From Hygrophila difformis (lineage: Eukaryota; Streptophyta; Magnoliopsida; Lamiales; Acanthaceae), in contig JAOANR010000005.1 in the NCBI GenBank assembly GCA_030278955.1, positions 3,639,431-3,703,430 of the forward strand: a stretch of 64,000 bases of DNA. Direction: 5' to 3'. How positions within the stretch are numbered: the stretch's first letter is position 1; every line of letters begins with the position of its first letter. Under the pieces are notes generated by a model. That model made no database searches. It worked only from the letters and a program-made list of their open reading frames with translations, and was not told where the DNA came from. Shown here in pieces: positions 1 to 10,622 of the stretch. A program made the translations under genes and the position numbers.

Positions 1-404
1 GGAAATGATTGAGAAAATCAGGAAAAAGGTATGCTATTGCTTTCTTGAATTTACGTATGTTAACTATTAAATTCTATTTGGATGTGGATCAATTTTTGCT
101 TTTGGCTTCTGAAGATGATGAATTTATCCAAGTGGCAGAAGAACCCTTTCAGGAATTTGAAGTAGTAATATATTTCAGCTCGCTTCATGTAATATTGCCC
201 GTTTTGAAAACTTAAAGCAGTAATATTTTTGGGGGAAAAACCATAACTAATAGGATTGTATAACTAAAACAAGAAAATCAATGAAAGAAATCCAATACCA
301 TCAAATTTAACAAACTTAGGTCTTGGCTCTGGTGTATATCTGCTGTCTTGAATGAGTCGACACCATTCTGATGCTGGCTATCAGTTCCCTTGTCGCCTTC
401 CTTG

Positions 405-442
405 CAAGTGATCACTTACCTGGATGGGACTGTGATCACTTG
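405..442. repeat. Perfect 11-bp inverted repeat
   Basis: CAAGTGATCAC (405-415) is followed after 16 bases by its exact reverse complement (432-442), so the stretch can form a hairpin. No gene is recognised around it. It might be a transposon terminus, but no CTRR-type end or target duplication was seen beside it. Confidence 0.6.
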
Positions 443-903
443 AAATAAAACTGGTGTCATCCTTTAAATCGAACCAGATAGATACATTCATATTTCTGTT
501 TTGGTATGTGAATATCCCAATGGCAAAGAAAATGTAGAGAAAAATCTAACAGACAATCGAAAGAGGTATCGAATTTATGTATGTTATATCTCGAGCTTAA
601 ATAAAGGAATTATTGAGTACATGCGACTTGTTTGTATGAGTACAGGAAAGTTAATACAACACTCCCTATTTCTTGCTGACTTGCTGTAATTTCTTTCTTA
701 GCTTCCTCTAAACAGCAGTTTTCTATCTTCCTTCCCACATCCTTCCCTCAAACTTAAATTCATAACAAAATTAAGAAAATCATAGGGAGACTAAAATGAT
801 GGGACGGTACAACTAAAAGTGGGGTGATAGATTGAAGAATCCTGAACAACTCTATCCTGAGAGGAGAGAAGTAAAAAATAAAACATTATTGAATCAGATT
901 TAC

Positions 904-985
904 CTGGCCTTCATCAATAATCTCATCCAGGCAGAAAATGATATTATGAAAAATCTTAAGTGCTTATCTGAAGGCAGCATTGTTC
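904..985 (-). pseudogene. Exon-like fragment resembling coatomer zeta, copy 1 (broken)
   Basis: On the minus strand this segment has an acceptor-like TTTTTCTTGTAG before it and a donor-like CAG|GTAAAT after it. It reads as a short peptide ending in IIFCLDEIIDEGQ. That resembles the conserved coatomer zeta core (EAL-x-LDLI-x-LCLDE-x-VD-x-G), a small COPI coat subunit, as I know the family. An in-frame TAA interrupts this copy where copy 2 has GAA, so it is broken. The assignment rests on about 20 residues and is tentative. No other coatomer zeta exons were found in the window. Confidence 0.3.
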
Positions 986-1898
986 CTACAAGAAAAATAT
1001 TAAAAATCAGCTCACTATAATCAAACAAAATCTGCCTGTCCATTCCCTAATAAATATTTGGAGAGGAAGGATGTTAATCTAGAGTTAATTAAAGCAGGGG
1101 CAATTAATGAATAGATTGAAAAACCTTCAAGGCACAGTATCAAAGTAGTAAAACTGGGACGCTGGCATGACCTCATTGGAATGAAAAATTGGTACTGTTT
1201 CAGCAACAGTTGTTGGAAAGTTTTCATTCCACATCTGCTTCGAAAAAATGAAACGGATTAACAAATCAAGCACACACTTTCTGTTTTAGCTCTATGCGTC
1301 AATTTAGCCAAAAAAAATCAGAAAAAGTACCAATTTCAACTGCTGACATATGAAGTACATTTTCTGTTTGTTTTGCCACATAGGAGGTTGCAGTGCAAAT
1401 ACGTATTGCAGAACCTAAGTTAAACAAGAATATCAAGAGTAACTCAAAAGCAGAAAATCCAAAATAGAAATTAAATTACATGTTTACATAATTTCAAAAC
1501 CAAATAAAGTAATACAAAATCACTGGGGAAATGAATCAATTACTTAAGCATTTTTTAAAGCATCGCAAAAGAGACACTTAAAAAAAGACAACTAAAACAT
1601 GATTCTCCAGTCCACTATCCCCCTTTCAGGAAACATATAACCTTGGTAGCACACAAATCAAATCACAACCCAAAAGCTGATATATATTCTACTAAAGAGA
1701 TGCACAGAATGAATTTTCAGTTGTTAACTTACAATGAATAGATATCTACCCACACGTAATCCCTCAAAACTCCATTCAACATAAACATGATATAAACTAT
1801 TGTTTAAAAACTCAGATAACTCAAACAACCACTGTAGCGAATTAGGCACATAGACAGGAGAGAAGTGAAAAATAAAACATTTGTAAATCAAATTTGAC

Positions 1899-1980
1899 AT
1901 GGCCTTCATCAATAATCTCGTCCAGGCAGAAAATGATATTATCAAAAATCTGAAGTGCTTCTTTGAAGGCAACATTCTTA
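1899..1980 (-). pseudogene. Exon-like fragment resembling coatomer zeta, copy 2
   Basis: This is the better-preserved member of the duplicated pair and has the same 82-nt length as copy 1. On the minus strand it is preceded by TTTTTCTTGTAG and reads through FKEALQIFDNIIFCLDE without a stop. The donor side is GGCCAT|GTCAAA, weaker than in copy 1. Similarity to coatomer zeta is short and inferred from family knowledge. Its position just 3' of a Helitron helicase would fit gene-fragment capture, but the element's 3' end was not located, so a decayed host gene is equally possible. Confidence 0.33.
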
Positions 1981-2458
1981 CTACAAGAAAAATATTAAAA
2001 ATCAGCTATCACCATAACCAAACAAAATCTGCCAGTCCATTCCCTAACAAATATTTGGAGAGGAAGGATGTTAATCTAGAGTTAATTGAAGCAGAAGCAA
2101 TTAATGAATAGATTGACAAACCTTCAAGGCGAAGTATCAAAGTAGCAAAACTGGCAGCATTTTGCCACACAGGAGTTTGGTCTGCACAACGTAAAGAAGC
2201 TCGACCACTTCATCATGAGTTTGTAGCTGTAGCAAGTGAACAAACCGGCATGATTTTGCCTGGCGTGTGTGTAACCTGCAATTATAGACAAAATGTAGCA
2301 CTCATATGCAAATAGTTAAGCTAAATATTATTTTCAAGGGAGGAAGGTAGCGGCATTTAATTTTCGCAAACTTAATATATAAACAACATGGATTTATTGA
2401 ATGAACCATATATCCTCACAGCTAAACTCACTTGAAGGCAAGGAATTATACTGCAATG

Positions 2459-5400
2459 CTATGCATTTGTAAGGCCTGCTGCACGTAAAAGTTCTTGGTA
2501 AACTATGTTACGTGTCCATTGAACAACTATTGCATCGTTTGTTACTAAGTCATCAGGTGGGCGAATTGTTACATATAGAGAGTCAAAAGATTTTGCTCGT
2601 GACAAAGCCACATATAATTGTCCGTGCATAAAAACAGGTTCTTTAATGAATATGCCTACATGCTGTAATGTTTGGCCTTGTGATTTATTTATTGTCATTG
2701 CAAAACATAATTTCACAGGAAATTGGATTCGAGTAAATTCAATAGATGTTTTATTTGTTTCTTTTGGCTGTAAAGGTATTCTAGGTATAAAGCAAGTTGT
2801 TCCAGAACATGGGCCAGTAATGATTTCAGCTTCAAGAAGATTGTGTGACATGTGCTTACAGATTAGCCTTGTTCCATTTGACAGACCGTTTGATGGGGCC
2901 AAGTTACGTAGCAACATTATTGGGACACCTTCCTTTAAAGAAAGTATGTGCGGCGGCATGCCATTAGGTGTTACTGTAGAAATCAAGTCTTCATAGTGCA
3001 CTTGTTGGGTTGGATCTTTTGTCTTATTCCTTGAAATAGATGTCATTGTCTCGCCTGAGATTTGCTGTAAGATAATATCATTAATATGGTCAACAATTTC
3101 ATTTGTTGTAGTAAGAATTGATCTTGAAACAAAAACTTCGGAGGACGGTGATTGGAGAATAGCAGGTGGATATATTTTTTCAATTAGTGCAGCAATGTTA
3201 TCATCCTGGTAGGGTACTAAATTATTAAGCGGAATCATGACCTCACCATTAGCTGAGTTTAGACATGTATTATTTCCAATGCTATCTAGGAATGCCGCAA
3301 ATGCAGGGTCATTTTGAGCTCGCATATTTTTTCTTAGATGGAATTTCTCAGCATTACAGAACAAATTAGAAGATACTACACTTGCTTCAATGTAAATATC
3401 TTTTGTAGCATTAGGTATGACCGGTGTAATTTGTCTAAAATCACCACCAAATATGACAACCTTTCCGCCAAACGGCTCTTCAATATCGGTGATATCTCTT
3501 AAGGTATAGTCCAATGCTTCAATAAGTTCTTTGTGAGACATTGAAATTTCATCCCAAATAATCAATGTCAGTTCTTTCAAATGTAATGCAAGGTTTGATT
3601 GTTTTGATATGCTACAAGATTTATGTTCAAGAATATCTAATGGTAGTTTAAATTTTGAATGTGCTGTTTGGCCATTTGGTAGTAAAGAAGCAGCAACACC
3701 TGAAGATGCAACAGCAGCTGATATAAGATTCATTTTATGTGCGTAACCAAGAATAGTATTATACAAATATGTTTTGCCAGTGCCAGCCGGACCATCAATG
3801 AAACACACAAAAGGCAATCGATTATTTAATTTTTCGGACACGGCTTCGAAAATGCAATACTGCTCTTCATTCAATGTATTAGGTAACGGAAGGGTATCAT
3901 ATATTGAAGAATTACGTGGGGAATTTTGTTCATGACTGTTCTCAGGTGTATATGAAGCGGGATCAGTGTTTACTATAATACCAAAATCTGTTAGGGTACT
4001 TCCTGCTGCTGCAAGGTGCCTATTGACATTAATAGCAGCATTGACTTCGGTAGATGCTATGGCATTGCTACAATATTCATGGAACTGAGTCCATAACTTT
4101 TGCGGCTCAGCAGGGTTGCAAAACATAAGGATGGTTGCGAACAATTGCGAAAAAGAATTTGGGAGCTGGAAGTGCGATGCTTCAGTCAAGCAATCAATGA
4201 TGGCTGTGTCACTTTCTAACAATCCTAAGGCAACGCATGCAGCGCGAAAAGTTTCACATAGAGTGCCATTGACTGTTGCAATGTCCTCAAATGATGTTGG
4301 TGCTGGCCGATGTTGTAAAAGGAGTCGAAGATAATATCTTTCATTTTCATTTGGTCGTGCAGTGACTATACGGCCTACTACAGTTCCACACTTTCTTTGA
4401 TGCCAGACTTTATCTTTTGAATCCCATACAAAATGTTCAGGAAAATCTTTATATAGAAGATTTTTCTCTTTAGCGAAACTATTGTGGCTATTCATGTGGA
4501 AGAACTGCGTAAGCATTGTACGATGTGCTTCTGTGTTGCCAACAACTGATTCAATGGGAGCACTTGCAGAAAAACTTGTGTACTGATAATTTGGCAAGTG
4601 TAGCTGGAGTGCTATAACAGGAGGTCGCATTTCATTCATGAGAAATGAGAAAATACGCCAAGTTGCCTCTGGAGGGGCAACCCACCGGCCTGTTTGAAAT
4701 GCCGTTATTTCATCGATCTGATGCGTCTCATTTGAACCACGCACTGAGAATGCAATACGGTCATGACCTTTGTATACATATTTATACAAATACTTGACTA
4801 ATTTAATAGTAGAACAAATTTCAACATTGATATGGCAATCAAACTTTGCTAGCAAGTATGGATTGTACGGCACAATCCATCTATTATATAGCAAACGGTT
4901 TCGTGAAAAGACAACTGACCCATTATTTCGCCTGCGATATAACGGATAGCCATTGGAAGCATGTGTTGTAAGATCATTGAAATCCTTGGGGTAATGATTT
5001 TTACATTTTCCATTGCGCATACATACATTGTTTGGATTGTCTGTTCCACAAGGCCCATGTAACATGTGCTTTGCAACAAGCTCATGCAAGTACATATTTG
5101 TAACAGGATCTGGGAGCTCAGCAGAAATGAAATTATCATATTGTGAAGGATCATCCATTTTATCTTCGGCTTGCATGATTAATAACATATGGACATGCGG
5201 TAGGCCTCTTTTTTGAAACTCAACCACATATGAGTAAGCACGAACACGGCCTAAGAGATTTGCATCTAAAAGTTCATGTTTAAGCTCAGCAAGTTTAATG
5301 CGGAAGATTCGTGCAGTAAGGTCAGGCCGATTAGTACAATTATCATTTTCAGAAAGGTACTGTGCAATTTCAATCCATTGTGGATTACAGGTCATTGTAA

Positions 5401-6850
5401 TGAAAAAGTCAGGTTTCCCAAACTTTTGAACAAGAGCCATAGCATCCATATAACGCCTATGCATATCACGAGGACCACCGATAAACGAAGAAGGTAAAAC
5501 GATTGGTTTTCCAATTTGATTTAGATCATCCAATCCTTGCAAGTGAAAAGCATCTTGTATCCCCTGAAGGGTTTCAATTCTTTGTTTTTTTTGATTTTGT
5601 TCTGATCTATAAAAGTCAAGACGTTGGGTTTCTATTTTGATATATTGATCAACTACATATTGCTGGAATAAGCGGCCAGTGTTTAGCAAGATGCCAGGAG
5701 AAGAAGGGCGAATTTGAAGACGATAAGAATAGTACTCACGGATGGACACATGGCTTTTATCCATCCGCCTTTGTTTTTGCGGTGGTTGGCTTAGAGATGG
5801 TTCATTTAGCGTTGAAAAGAATTGCTCAGCAGTTTCAGTTTCAACAGCACCATGTCTATTGCGTTTGTTCTTAATCATGTCAGGCTGCCAGCCAGGCTGT
5901 CCATATGCATGGATTAAAGGGTATTGAACGGGATCATACGCAAAAGAGTAGTATGAGACTTTCTTGGGCATACCATCAAATGGATACACTTGTATATCTC
6001 GAGTCAAGTCAGCATCACTTGATTGTCCATCTTGCCATATGACAGAAATATCATCAACAGTTGGAAGATTATAGACTCGCTTGTCTAAGTGGTTAGATGT
6101 TTTTAGAAAAATTTTATATTCATTTAGGCATGGAATGGCATGAAGCTGTCGAAAGAATCGTGCATAGGGATTCGTTGATGTAATACTTATTAGTAAAGCA
6201 ATAAGATCTTTGTTCAACTTGGGGTAGTTATGCACACGTCTTTCAAGCTCAATTCCAGCATCGTGGAAATAAAGTTGAAGATTCCTAGGTTTGTCTGCCG
6301 ATGGGAATAGAGAATTAATAACGTGATGCATCATCCCATTTACACGGAATACATACACATTATGTTCGTTACGCTGCAAAGCGACATCAGAGTTGACGCC
6401 CAAAGTTGAAAAAGAGAATGAATTATTGTATTTGCGGATATATGTGAGGAAATGATCTGATAGTGGATGGCGCCCTAAGAAAAGATCGTGCAGAATAGGG
6501 TGTGTCATGAGAGGAGGTAAAGTGAAAGTTCCAAAAGCACAGCAAAAGCCCCGAGACCCACCCGCGAAAATTAATGCAGCACAGTGTGTGCAGATTGTAG
6601 GGGGAGGCGGTGCCCAAGGTGAATTGCTAAGAATATTTCTGCGTACCTGGGGTTCGTGCCCTTTACCACGGCGACTGCATGTGTGTTGCTGGAATGTATT
6701 TGAGTGCTCATTTTCCTGCATTTCTGCTTCCTGCGGACTTTGGCGTGCTGCTGCACGAGCCGCACGAGCAGCTCGACGTTGTTGTAGAGAATTGGTTTGC
6801 ACCGGACATGCATTTGCCTGCAGGACAACATTTATGTTGCATTGAAACAA
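2459..6850 (-). CDS. Helitron Rep-helicase (rolling-circle transposase)
   Basis: A 1463-codon uninterrupted frame encodes a Helitron transposase. This enzyme nicks and joins single-stranded DNA and unwinds it during rolling-circle-like transposition. The Helitron N-terminal region spans roughly residues 360-560. The HUH nuclease motif PHVHML is near 551-556, and the Tyr-rich catalytic motif KYLYKYVYKG is near 686-695. A Pif1-type helicase follows, with Walker A GPAGTGKT at 1020-1027, Walker B LIIWDE near 1096 and C-terminal INKSQGQTL and YVALSRA motifs. The first Met may be an artefact, because CCTGCAG|GCAAATGC just inside the frame (about 6817) looks like a splice acceptor. The Arg-rich N-terminus has two diverged relatives upstream. 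I saw no stop or frameshift, so the protein could be functional. Confidence 0.9.
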   Translation of the reverse strand: MFQCNINVVLQANACPVQTNSLQQRRAARAARAAARQSPQEAEMQENEHSNTFQQHTCSRRGKGHEPQVRRNILSNSPWAPPPPTICTHCAALIFAGGSRGFCCAFGTFTLPPLMTHPILHDLFLGRHPLSDHFLTYIRKYNNSFSFSTLGVNSDVALQRNEHNVYVFRVNGMMHHVINSLFPSADKPRNLQLYFHDAGIELERRVHNYPKLNKDLIALLISITSTNPYARFFRQLHAIPCLNEYKIFLKTSNHLDKRVYNLPTVDDISVIWQDGQSSDADLTRDIQVYPFDGMPKKVSYYSFAYDPVQYPLIHAYGQPGWQPDMIKNKRNRHGAVETETAEQFFSTLNEPSLSQPPQKQRRMDKSHVSIREYYSYRLQIRPSSPGILLNTGRLFQQYVVDQYIKIETQRLDFYRSEQNQKKQRIETLQGIQDAFHLQGLDDLNQIGKPIVLPSSFIGGPRDMHRRYMDAMALVQKFGKPDFFITMTCNPQWIEIAQYLSENDNCTNRPDLTARIFRIKLAELKHELLDANLLGRVRAYSYVVEFQKRGLPHVHMLLIMQAEDKMDDPSQYDNFISAELPDPVTNMYLHELVAKHMLHGPCGTDNPNNVCMRNGKCKNHYPKDFNDLTTHASNGYPLYRRRNNGSVVFSRNRLLYNRWIVPYNPYLLAKFDCHINVEICSTIKLVKYLYKYVYKGHDRIAFSVRGSNETHQIDEITAFQTGRWVAPPEATWRIFSFLMNEMRPPVIALQLHLPNYQYTSFSASAPIESVVGNTEAHRTMLTQFFHMNSHNSFAKEKNLLYKDFPEHFVWDSKDKVWHQRKCGTVVGRIVTARPNENERYYLRLLLQHRPAPTSFEDIATVNGTLCETFRAACVALGLLESDTAIIDCLTEASHFQLPNSFSQLFATILMFCNPAEPQKLWTQFHEYCSNAIASTEVNAAINVNRHLAAAGSTLTDFGIIVNTDPASYTPENSHEQNSPRNSSIYDTLPLPNTLNEEQYCIFEAVSEKLNNRLPFVCFIDGPAGTGKTYLYNTILGYAHKMNLISAAVASSGVAASLLPNGQTAHSKFKLPLDILEHKSCSISKQSNLALHLKELTLIIWDEISMSHKELIEALDYTLRDITDIEEPFGGKVVIFGGDFRQITPVIPNATKDIYIEASVVSSNLFCNAEKFHLRKNMRAQNDPAFAAFLDSIGNNTCLNSANGEVMIPLNNLVPYQDDNIAALIEKIYPPAILQSPSSEVFVSRSILTTTNEIVDHINDIILQQISGETMTSISRNKTKDPTQQVHYEDLISTVTPNGMPPHILSLKEGVPIMLLRNLAPSNGLSNGTRLICKHMSHNLLEAEIITGPCSGTTCFIPRIPLQPKETNKTSIEFTRIQFPVKLCFAMTINKSQGQTLQHVGIFIKEPVFMHGQLYVALSRAKSFDSLYVTIRPPDDLVTNDAIVVQWTRNIVYQELLRAAGLTNA

Positions 6851-6914
6851 TAAAGGCTATTACAAAAAACAAACAAAAAAAATTTATCCATATGATGTCA
6901 ACATATCATGAAAT

Positions 6915-7095
6915 GAATGTATGTACGTCTGGTTCAAGTGTCCGACAACGACGAGGAGTGCTGTGATTATAGTGGACACCGGATAGTTCATTAGCCTGCA
7001 TTTCTGCTTGTCATTGGGCTGCATGAGCTCGACGATTTGCGATGCGTTGATGAAGAGTATTGGATTTCACAACTGTTGGATCCTGATATGCATGG
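6915..7095 (-). pseudogene. Arg-rich exon-like unit 2 upstream of Helitron helicase
   Basis: On the minus strand this segment follows an acceptor-like ATGCATATCAG and ends before GTACATAC. It encodes a peptide with RIANRRAHAAQ, then an in-frame TGA, then QAEMQANELSG. The same pattern, a basic run and then QAEMQ(A/E)NE, opens the 1463-codon frame, and a related one lies at 7190-7400. I infer repeated small 5' exons of the Helitron gene, this copy being broken. The function of the Arg-rich module is unknown. Confidence 0.45.
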
Positions 7096-7189
7096 AATTT
7101 CGTGAATATACTTTAGTACAAATTAACTAATGAAGAAAAGAACATAAATATTTATCCGTGTGACGATAATAAAGCATGGAACAATGGTT

Positions 7190-7402
7190 TGTACCTGCGA
7201 CTGGGGTGTCTGACAATGAGGAGCGGTCCTACAGTTACGACGGCCACTTGATACCTCATTTGCCTGGATAGTTGCTTCTCCCAAGGCCTGTAATTGGGTC
7301 GCCTGAGCGCGCCTGCGAGCACTGCGTGCCTGACGGCTGCTTGATTCAGCCAACCCTGCATCCTGACGCTGTTGGTTTTTTCGTATACTCTGCAGGCTCA
7401 TC
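7190..7402 (-). CDS. Arg-rich exon-like unit 1 upstream of Helitron helicase
   Basis: The minus strand has an acceptor-like AAAGCACAG, then an ATG (7399-7401) and an open frame of about 69 codons. The frame contains RQARSARRRAQATQLQALGE and TIQANEVSSG and ends at a donor-like CCCCAGTCGCAG|GTACAAACC. It parallels the start of the helicase frame (RRAARAARAAARQS, then EAEMQENE). It is therefore a candidate 5' exon of the Helitron transcript. The exon chain is inferred; no cDNA evidence can be seen. Confidence 0.45.
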
Positions 7403-9850
7403 TGTGCTTTTGTTAAAATTTAAAGTAAGATGGATAACTTGCGAAGGTCATCTTGGCGAGACTTTTTGCTACATAGAATATATATGTGGACAAAGAAATA
7501 CCAAAAAAAACAAAAAAAAACACAATAACTTTCTGTAATAACTATAATAAATTGATTTTTTTAAGGTATAACTAATTTAAATTGAAGCTGGATAGGTAAA
7601 TGTGAAAAAGTTCGACTAATCTTAAGGCCTAGGAATTCCTCTTAACAGACTTCATTAGTCAGTGACTCAGTGTCACCATTTCACAAACAAACATCAGCAA
7701 GCAATTAGCTGTCTAGAAACAAACCAATTTGAGATTCCTCTGCTATGTTTGCATGAAATTAAAGGATTCAAAATAAAGAATTCAATTCGTACTAACCCTC
7801 AACACTGAAAGAGATAAACTCTAAATCACAAACATGAGGACAGGGATGTCAAGAACTTAGAATGTCAACAGGGAAAGTAAGTATAACATAACGAAACAAA
7901 CACCCACAAACAATGCAAAGATCAGATAAATCAATGAACTGCAAAATAAACCTTAGACAGAAAATTCTTTTTCCAAGCATAAGTATTGTTGAAACCTACA
8001 AGCATCAATTTCTTGAAGTTCAATTGGGCAACCTCTGTATAAGTTTTTTAACCTGGACAATTCCCTCGAGAAATTCTTTCTAAAGCGAATCATTGAACAT
8101 TGTTCACAATACAGACACCACTATGTTGATAAATAAAATGGGAGGCCTAAAACAGTGGAATGGAAAAACCAAATTGTTCTGATGGATGCCCCTGATGTTC
8201 TTTCATGCTTATCAAATTGAAAATCAACGAACTTAGCAAACGACTACATGATAACAGGATCATTAGAAATTTGACACGATCATTTGTTTCCATCAAGCAC
8301 TTTTGTTATAAGTAACTGAGATTATACCTTCAATTGTTGGTTCTGACTGTTTTCGCTTTTCCAAATGGTTCAAGAACTGTATTGGACTGCACAAAACCAC
8401 TAAAAAGGAATCAGATATATCATAGATTCATCATTGTTTTAGAAAGTTGCATCAAGGAAGGTGGAGAAAAGTGAAACAACATCTAACGTACAACATTACA
8501 ATTGAGGACATTTGTTTAAGAAATATCTATGACTTTTACATTAACTTTGGTCTACAGTGGCGTTGTGTTGTCTGCTTCAATGTGCAGTCAACAATGCATG
8601 CAATCACATTTTATGTTATCTCACCGAATTTTCTTTTAATTTAGCCTACGGCCGACAACCCTGCACTGAAGCAATGGTGAATTTCAGTTTCACCAAATTA
8701 AATATTCATTTGAGAAAGCAGACATTTTGAAATCAAGCACTCCCTTCAATTGAATCAGTCAAAGAACAAATCAATGGTTTAAATGCAAGGAAGAATTGGT
8801 ACTTTGGCTCTAAATATCACCTACTGGGCTATTATATTTTTGACCCAAGACTATAATTCACTTAATAGTTAAACAATCATTAATATTGTGTTTATGCACA
8901 CAAACACACACAAAAGTATGTCAAAAAGAATAGCCGTGAAATGGGATCATTAGTACCTTCACTTAGTTCTATTATGCATGCAGACAATCTTGATTTTTTA
9001 AAGAATGTGATAAACATAGTATTAGAGCCAGGGTTTGTGATTTTATATCTTAATTAACAGTTTGAGCTTTTAAAATAGTTGTGAGATGTAATTTCAGATT
9101 ACAAAGTGCTCCTACAAAAGGGACTTTCAAGTTTCAACATTTCTAGCTAGTGGTGAAGATTAAAACCAGAGAATTGCATGAGCAGCTATAGGAATGAGAC
9201 TGGAGTACCGGGCGAACTGGTGGCTAACGCAGAATCCACAGGTTATGAAAATTAATGTGATGTACCGGGCGAAGCTGCAGGAAGATCTTCCTTAAGTTAG
9301 CCGCTCTAACCTGAAATGAAAGATCAGCAAACATTATTGGAAATCTGATAGAAGTCCAAAATTAAATCGTGGAGAATTGACAGGAAAGAAAACTAAACAA
9401 ATCTTTATTGGAAGTAAGAAAAATAAAATAAAATAAAATTCACAATTGGACTTAAGAAACTTCATTCATGATGCATCACTTCTAGTCTTGCTCGTTCAAA
9501 AGGGGTTGAAATCTAAACCAGGGACTAAATGTTGATATCTCCACATTCTTTTGTTTTGCAAAAAAAAAAAAACTGAAAACAAAGCTGTAACCGACAACCA
9601 AATTCAATTTTACCAAACCTAGTCGAAAAGAGTTTCAAGTAAGTTCTCCAAACCATTGAATAACCATCTCATGTACAAGTTGAGCTAATAGGGAGCAACC
9701 ACTGTATCTTTAATGCTTTTATTTTCAGTGATTACAAAGTTTTAACATACTTTTTCTAAGTGGGTGATGGTGAAGATTAAAACCAGGGAATTGCACGAGC
9801 AGCTATAGGAATGAGACTGGAGTATTTTATAATTCACTACAGAAGCACCA
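7403..9850. other. AT-rich interval with no recognised gene
   Basis: No coding frame in this interval shows a recognisable family or plausible codon structure. It may hold introns or leader of the minus-strand Helitron gene, or plain intergenic DNA. The only structure seen is the first copy of a 57-bp direct repeat at 9151-9207. Confidence 0.5.
9151..9824. repeat. 57-bp direct repeat (9151-9207 and 9768-9824)
   Basis: Both copies run from TGGTGAAGATTAAAACCAG through AGCAGCTATAGGAATGAGAC to TGGAGTA, with only a few substitutions. They are 617 bp apart in the same orientation. The first is followed by two further short repeats of GTACCGGGCGAA (9206 and 9262). No gene is recognised; a duplicated exon edge is one possibility. 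Confidence 0.7.
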
Positions 9851-9934
9851 TTTCATGTTATCCCCGAATGTCGTTAACAGTAACGGCTTGGACACATCAA
9901 CAATAATCGAAACTCCAACAAAAATCGAAACACA

Positions 9935-10516
9935 TCAAACAATTGAAAATACAAAAAGCTTACAGTGGAGACTCAGATTTGGGCAGCGGTGGGCGCCCGT
10001 CGGGATGACCGGATTTGTGCAGGTGGTCGGTGGGCAATGGGGGAAAGGGCGGGGAGGGCTGAGCTTCCGGCAACAACCGCGAACAATACCGACGGTGGGG
10101 CTATCGAACGGCGTCAGAAACGAACGGCACCAACGGCGACGACATACAACGCGTAATGACCGGCAAAACACGAAAGAAGAGGGCGGAGAAGGACTAACCC
10201 TAGAACCCTACCCAATGTAAAAGATCGGTGGCCGAGAACGGAATCCGCACGCCTGGGTTCGTCCTACGGCGACGACAGCGCACGGGCGCGCCGGGGAACG
10301 GCGGACGGCAACGAGGTCATCGGACGGCACTGGCAGGGGCGGGTGTCGAGCAGAGAGGGTCGGGAAGGATTTGTGGAATGCTTGCCCTACTGCTGCGGAA
10401 ATAACGAGGCTTAAAAGTCGAAGAATACTCAAATGAGGGAAGGGCATAATAGGAAATTTAGGTTGAAATTTACTATTCAAAAAAAACAACTGTTCACGCT
10501 TACTATTACTGTTCAC
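9935..10516 (-). other. GC-rich island, possible promoter-proximal exon
   Basis: This stretch is clearly GC-richer than its surroundings, with many CG dinucleotides. That is typical of plant leaders, first exons or gene fragments carried by transposons. Open frames occur on both strands, but none resembles a known protein. The minus-strand frame from 10456 begins with a hydrophobic stretch (LRLLSLVISAAVG). I cannot say whether it is a host first exon, a captured fragment, or non-coding. Confidence 0.3.
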
Positions 10517-10543
10517 ACCAGGTCTAGCATATATAAATATAAG

Positions 10544-10544
<1 letters not shown>

Positions 10545-10572
<28 letters not shown>
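10545..10572. repeat. (TA)n microsatellite
   Basis: A run of alternating T and A about 28 bases long, with no other structure. It lies next to ATATAAATATAAGA, which on the minus strand would read like a Helitron 5' end (TCTTATATTTATATATG). The low complexity makes that reading unsafe. Confidence 0.9.
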
Positions 10573-10574
<2 letters not shown>

Positions 10575-10622
10575 ATGGGAATTTAGTATGGTTTTCTCCA
10601 TATATTTATTTATGTATGCTTT

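Larger units (their letters stand above)
860..2155. repeat. Diverged ~300-bp direct repeat (860-1158 and 1857-2155)
   Basis: Two stretches of about 300 bp share nearly the same order of words, including the segments around GGCCTTCATCAATAATCTC and GGAGAGGAAGGATGTTAATC. They are about 1 kb apart in the same orientation. The sequence between them (1159-1856) is AT-rich and I see no gene in it. Each copy contains an 82-nt exon-like segment on the minus strand, annotated separately. The pair probably arose by segmental duplication inside an intron-bearing gene or a captured gene fragment downstream of the Helitron coding region. Confidence 0.75.

Noticed and set aside
5013..5216. Plus-strand open frames inside the Helitron gene
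   Set aside because: They are antisense to the 1463-codon helicase frame, have no family resemblance, and are explained by its composition.
10520..10544. 5' terminus of the first Helitron at 10544
   Set aside because: TCTTATATTTATATATG on the minus strand resembles a Helitron start, but it adjoins a TA microsatellite and no matching 3' end was found.
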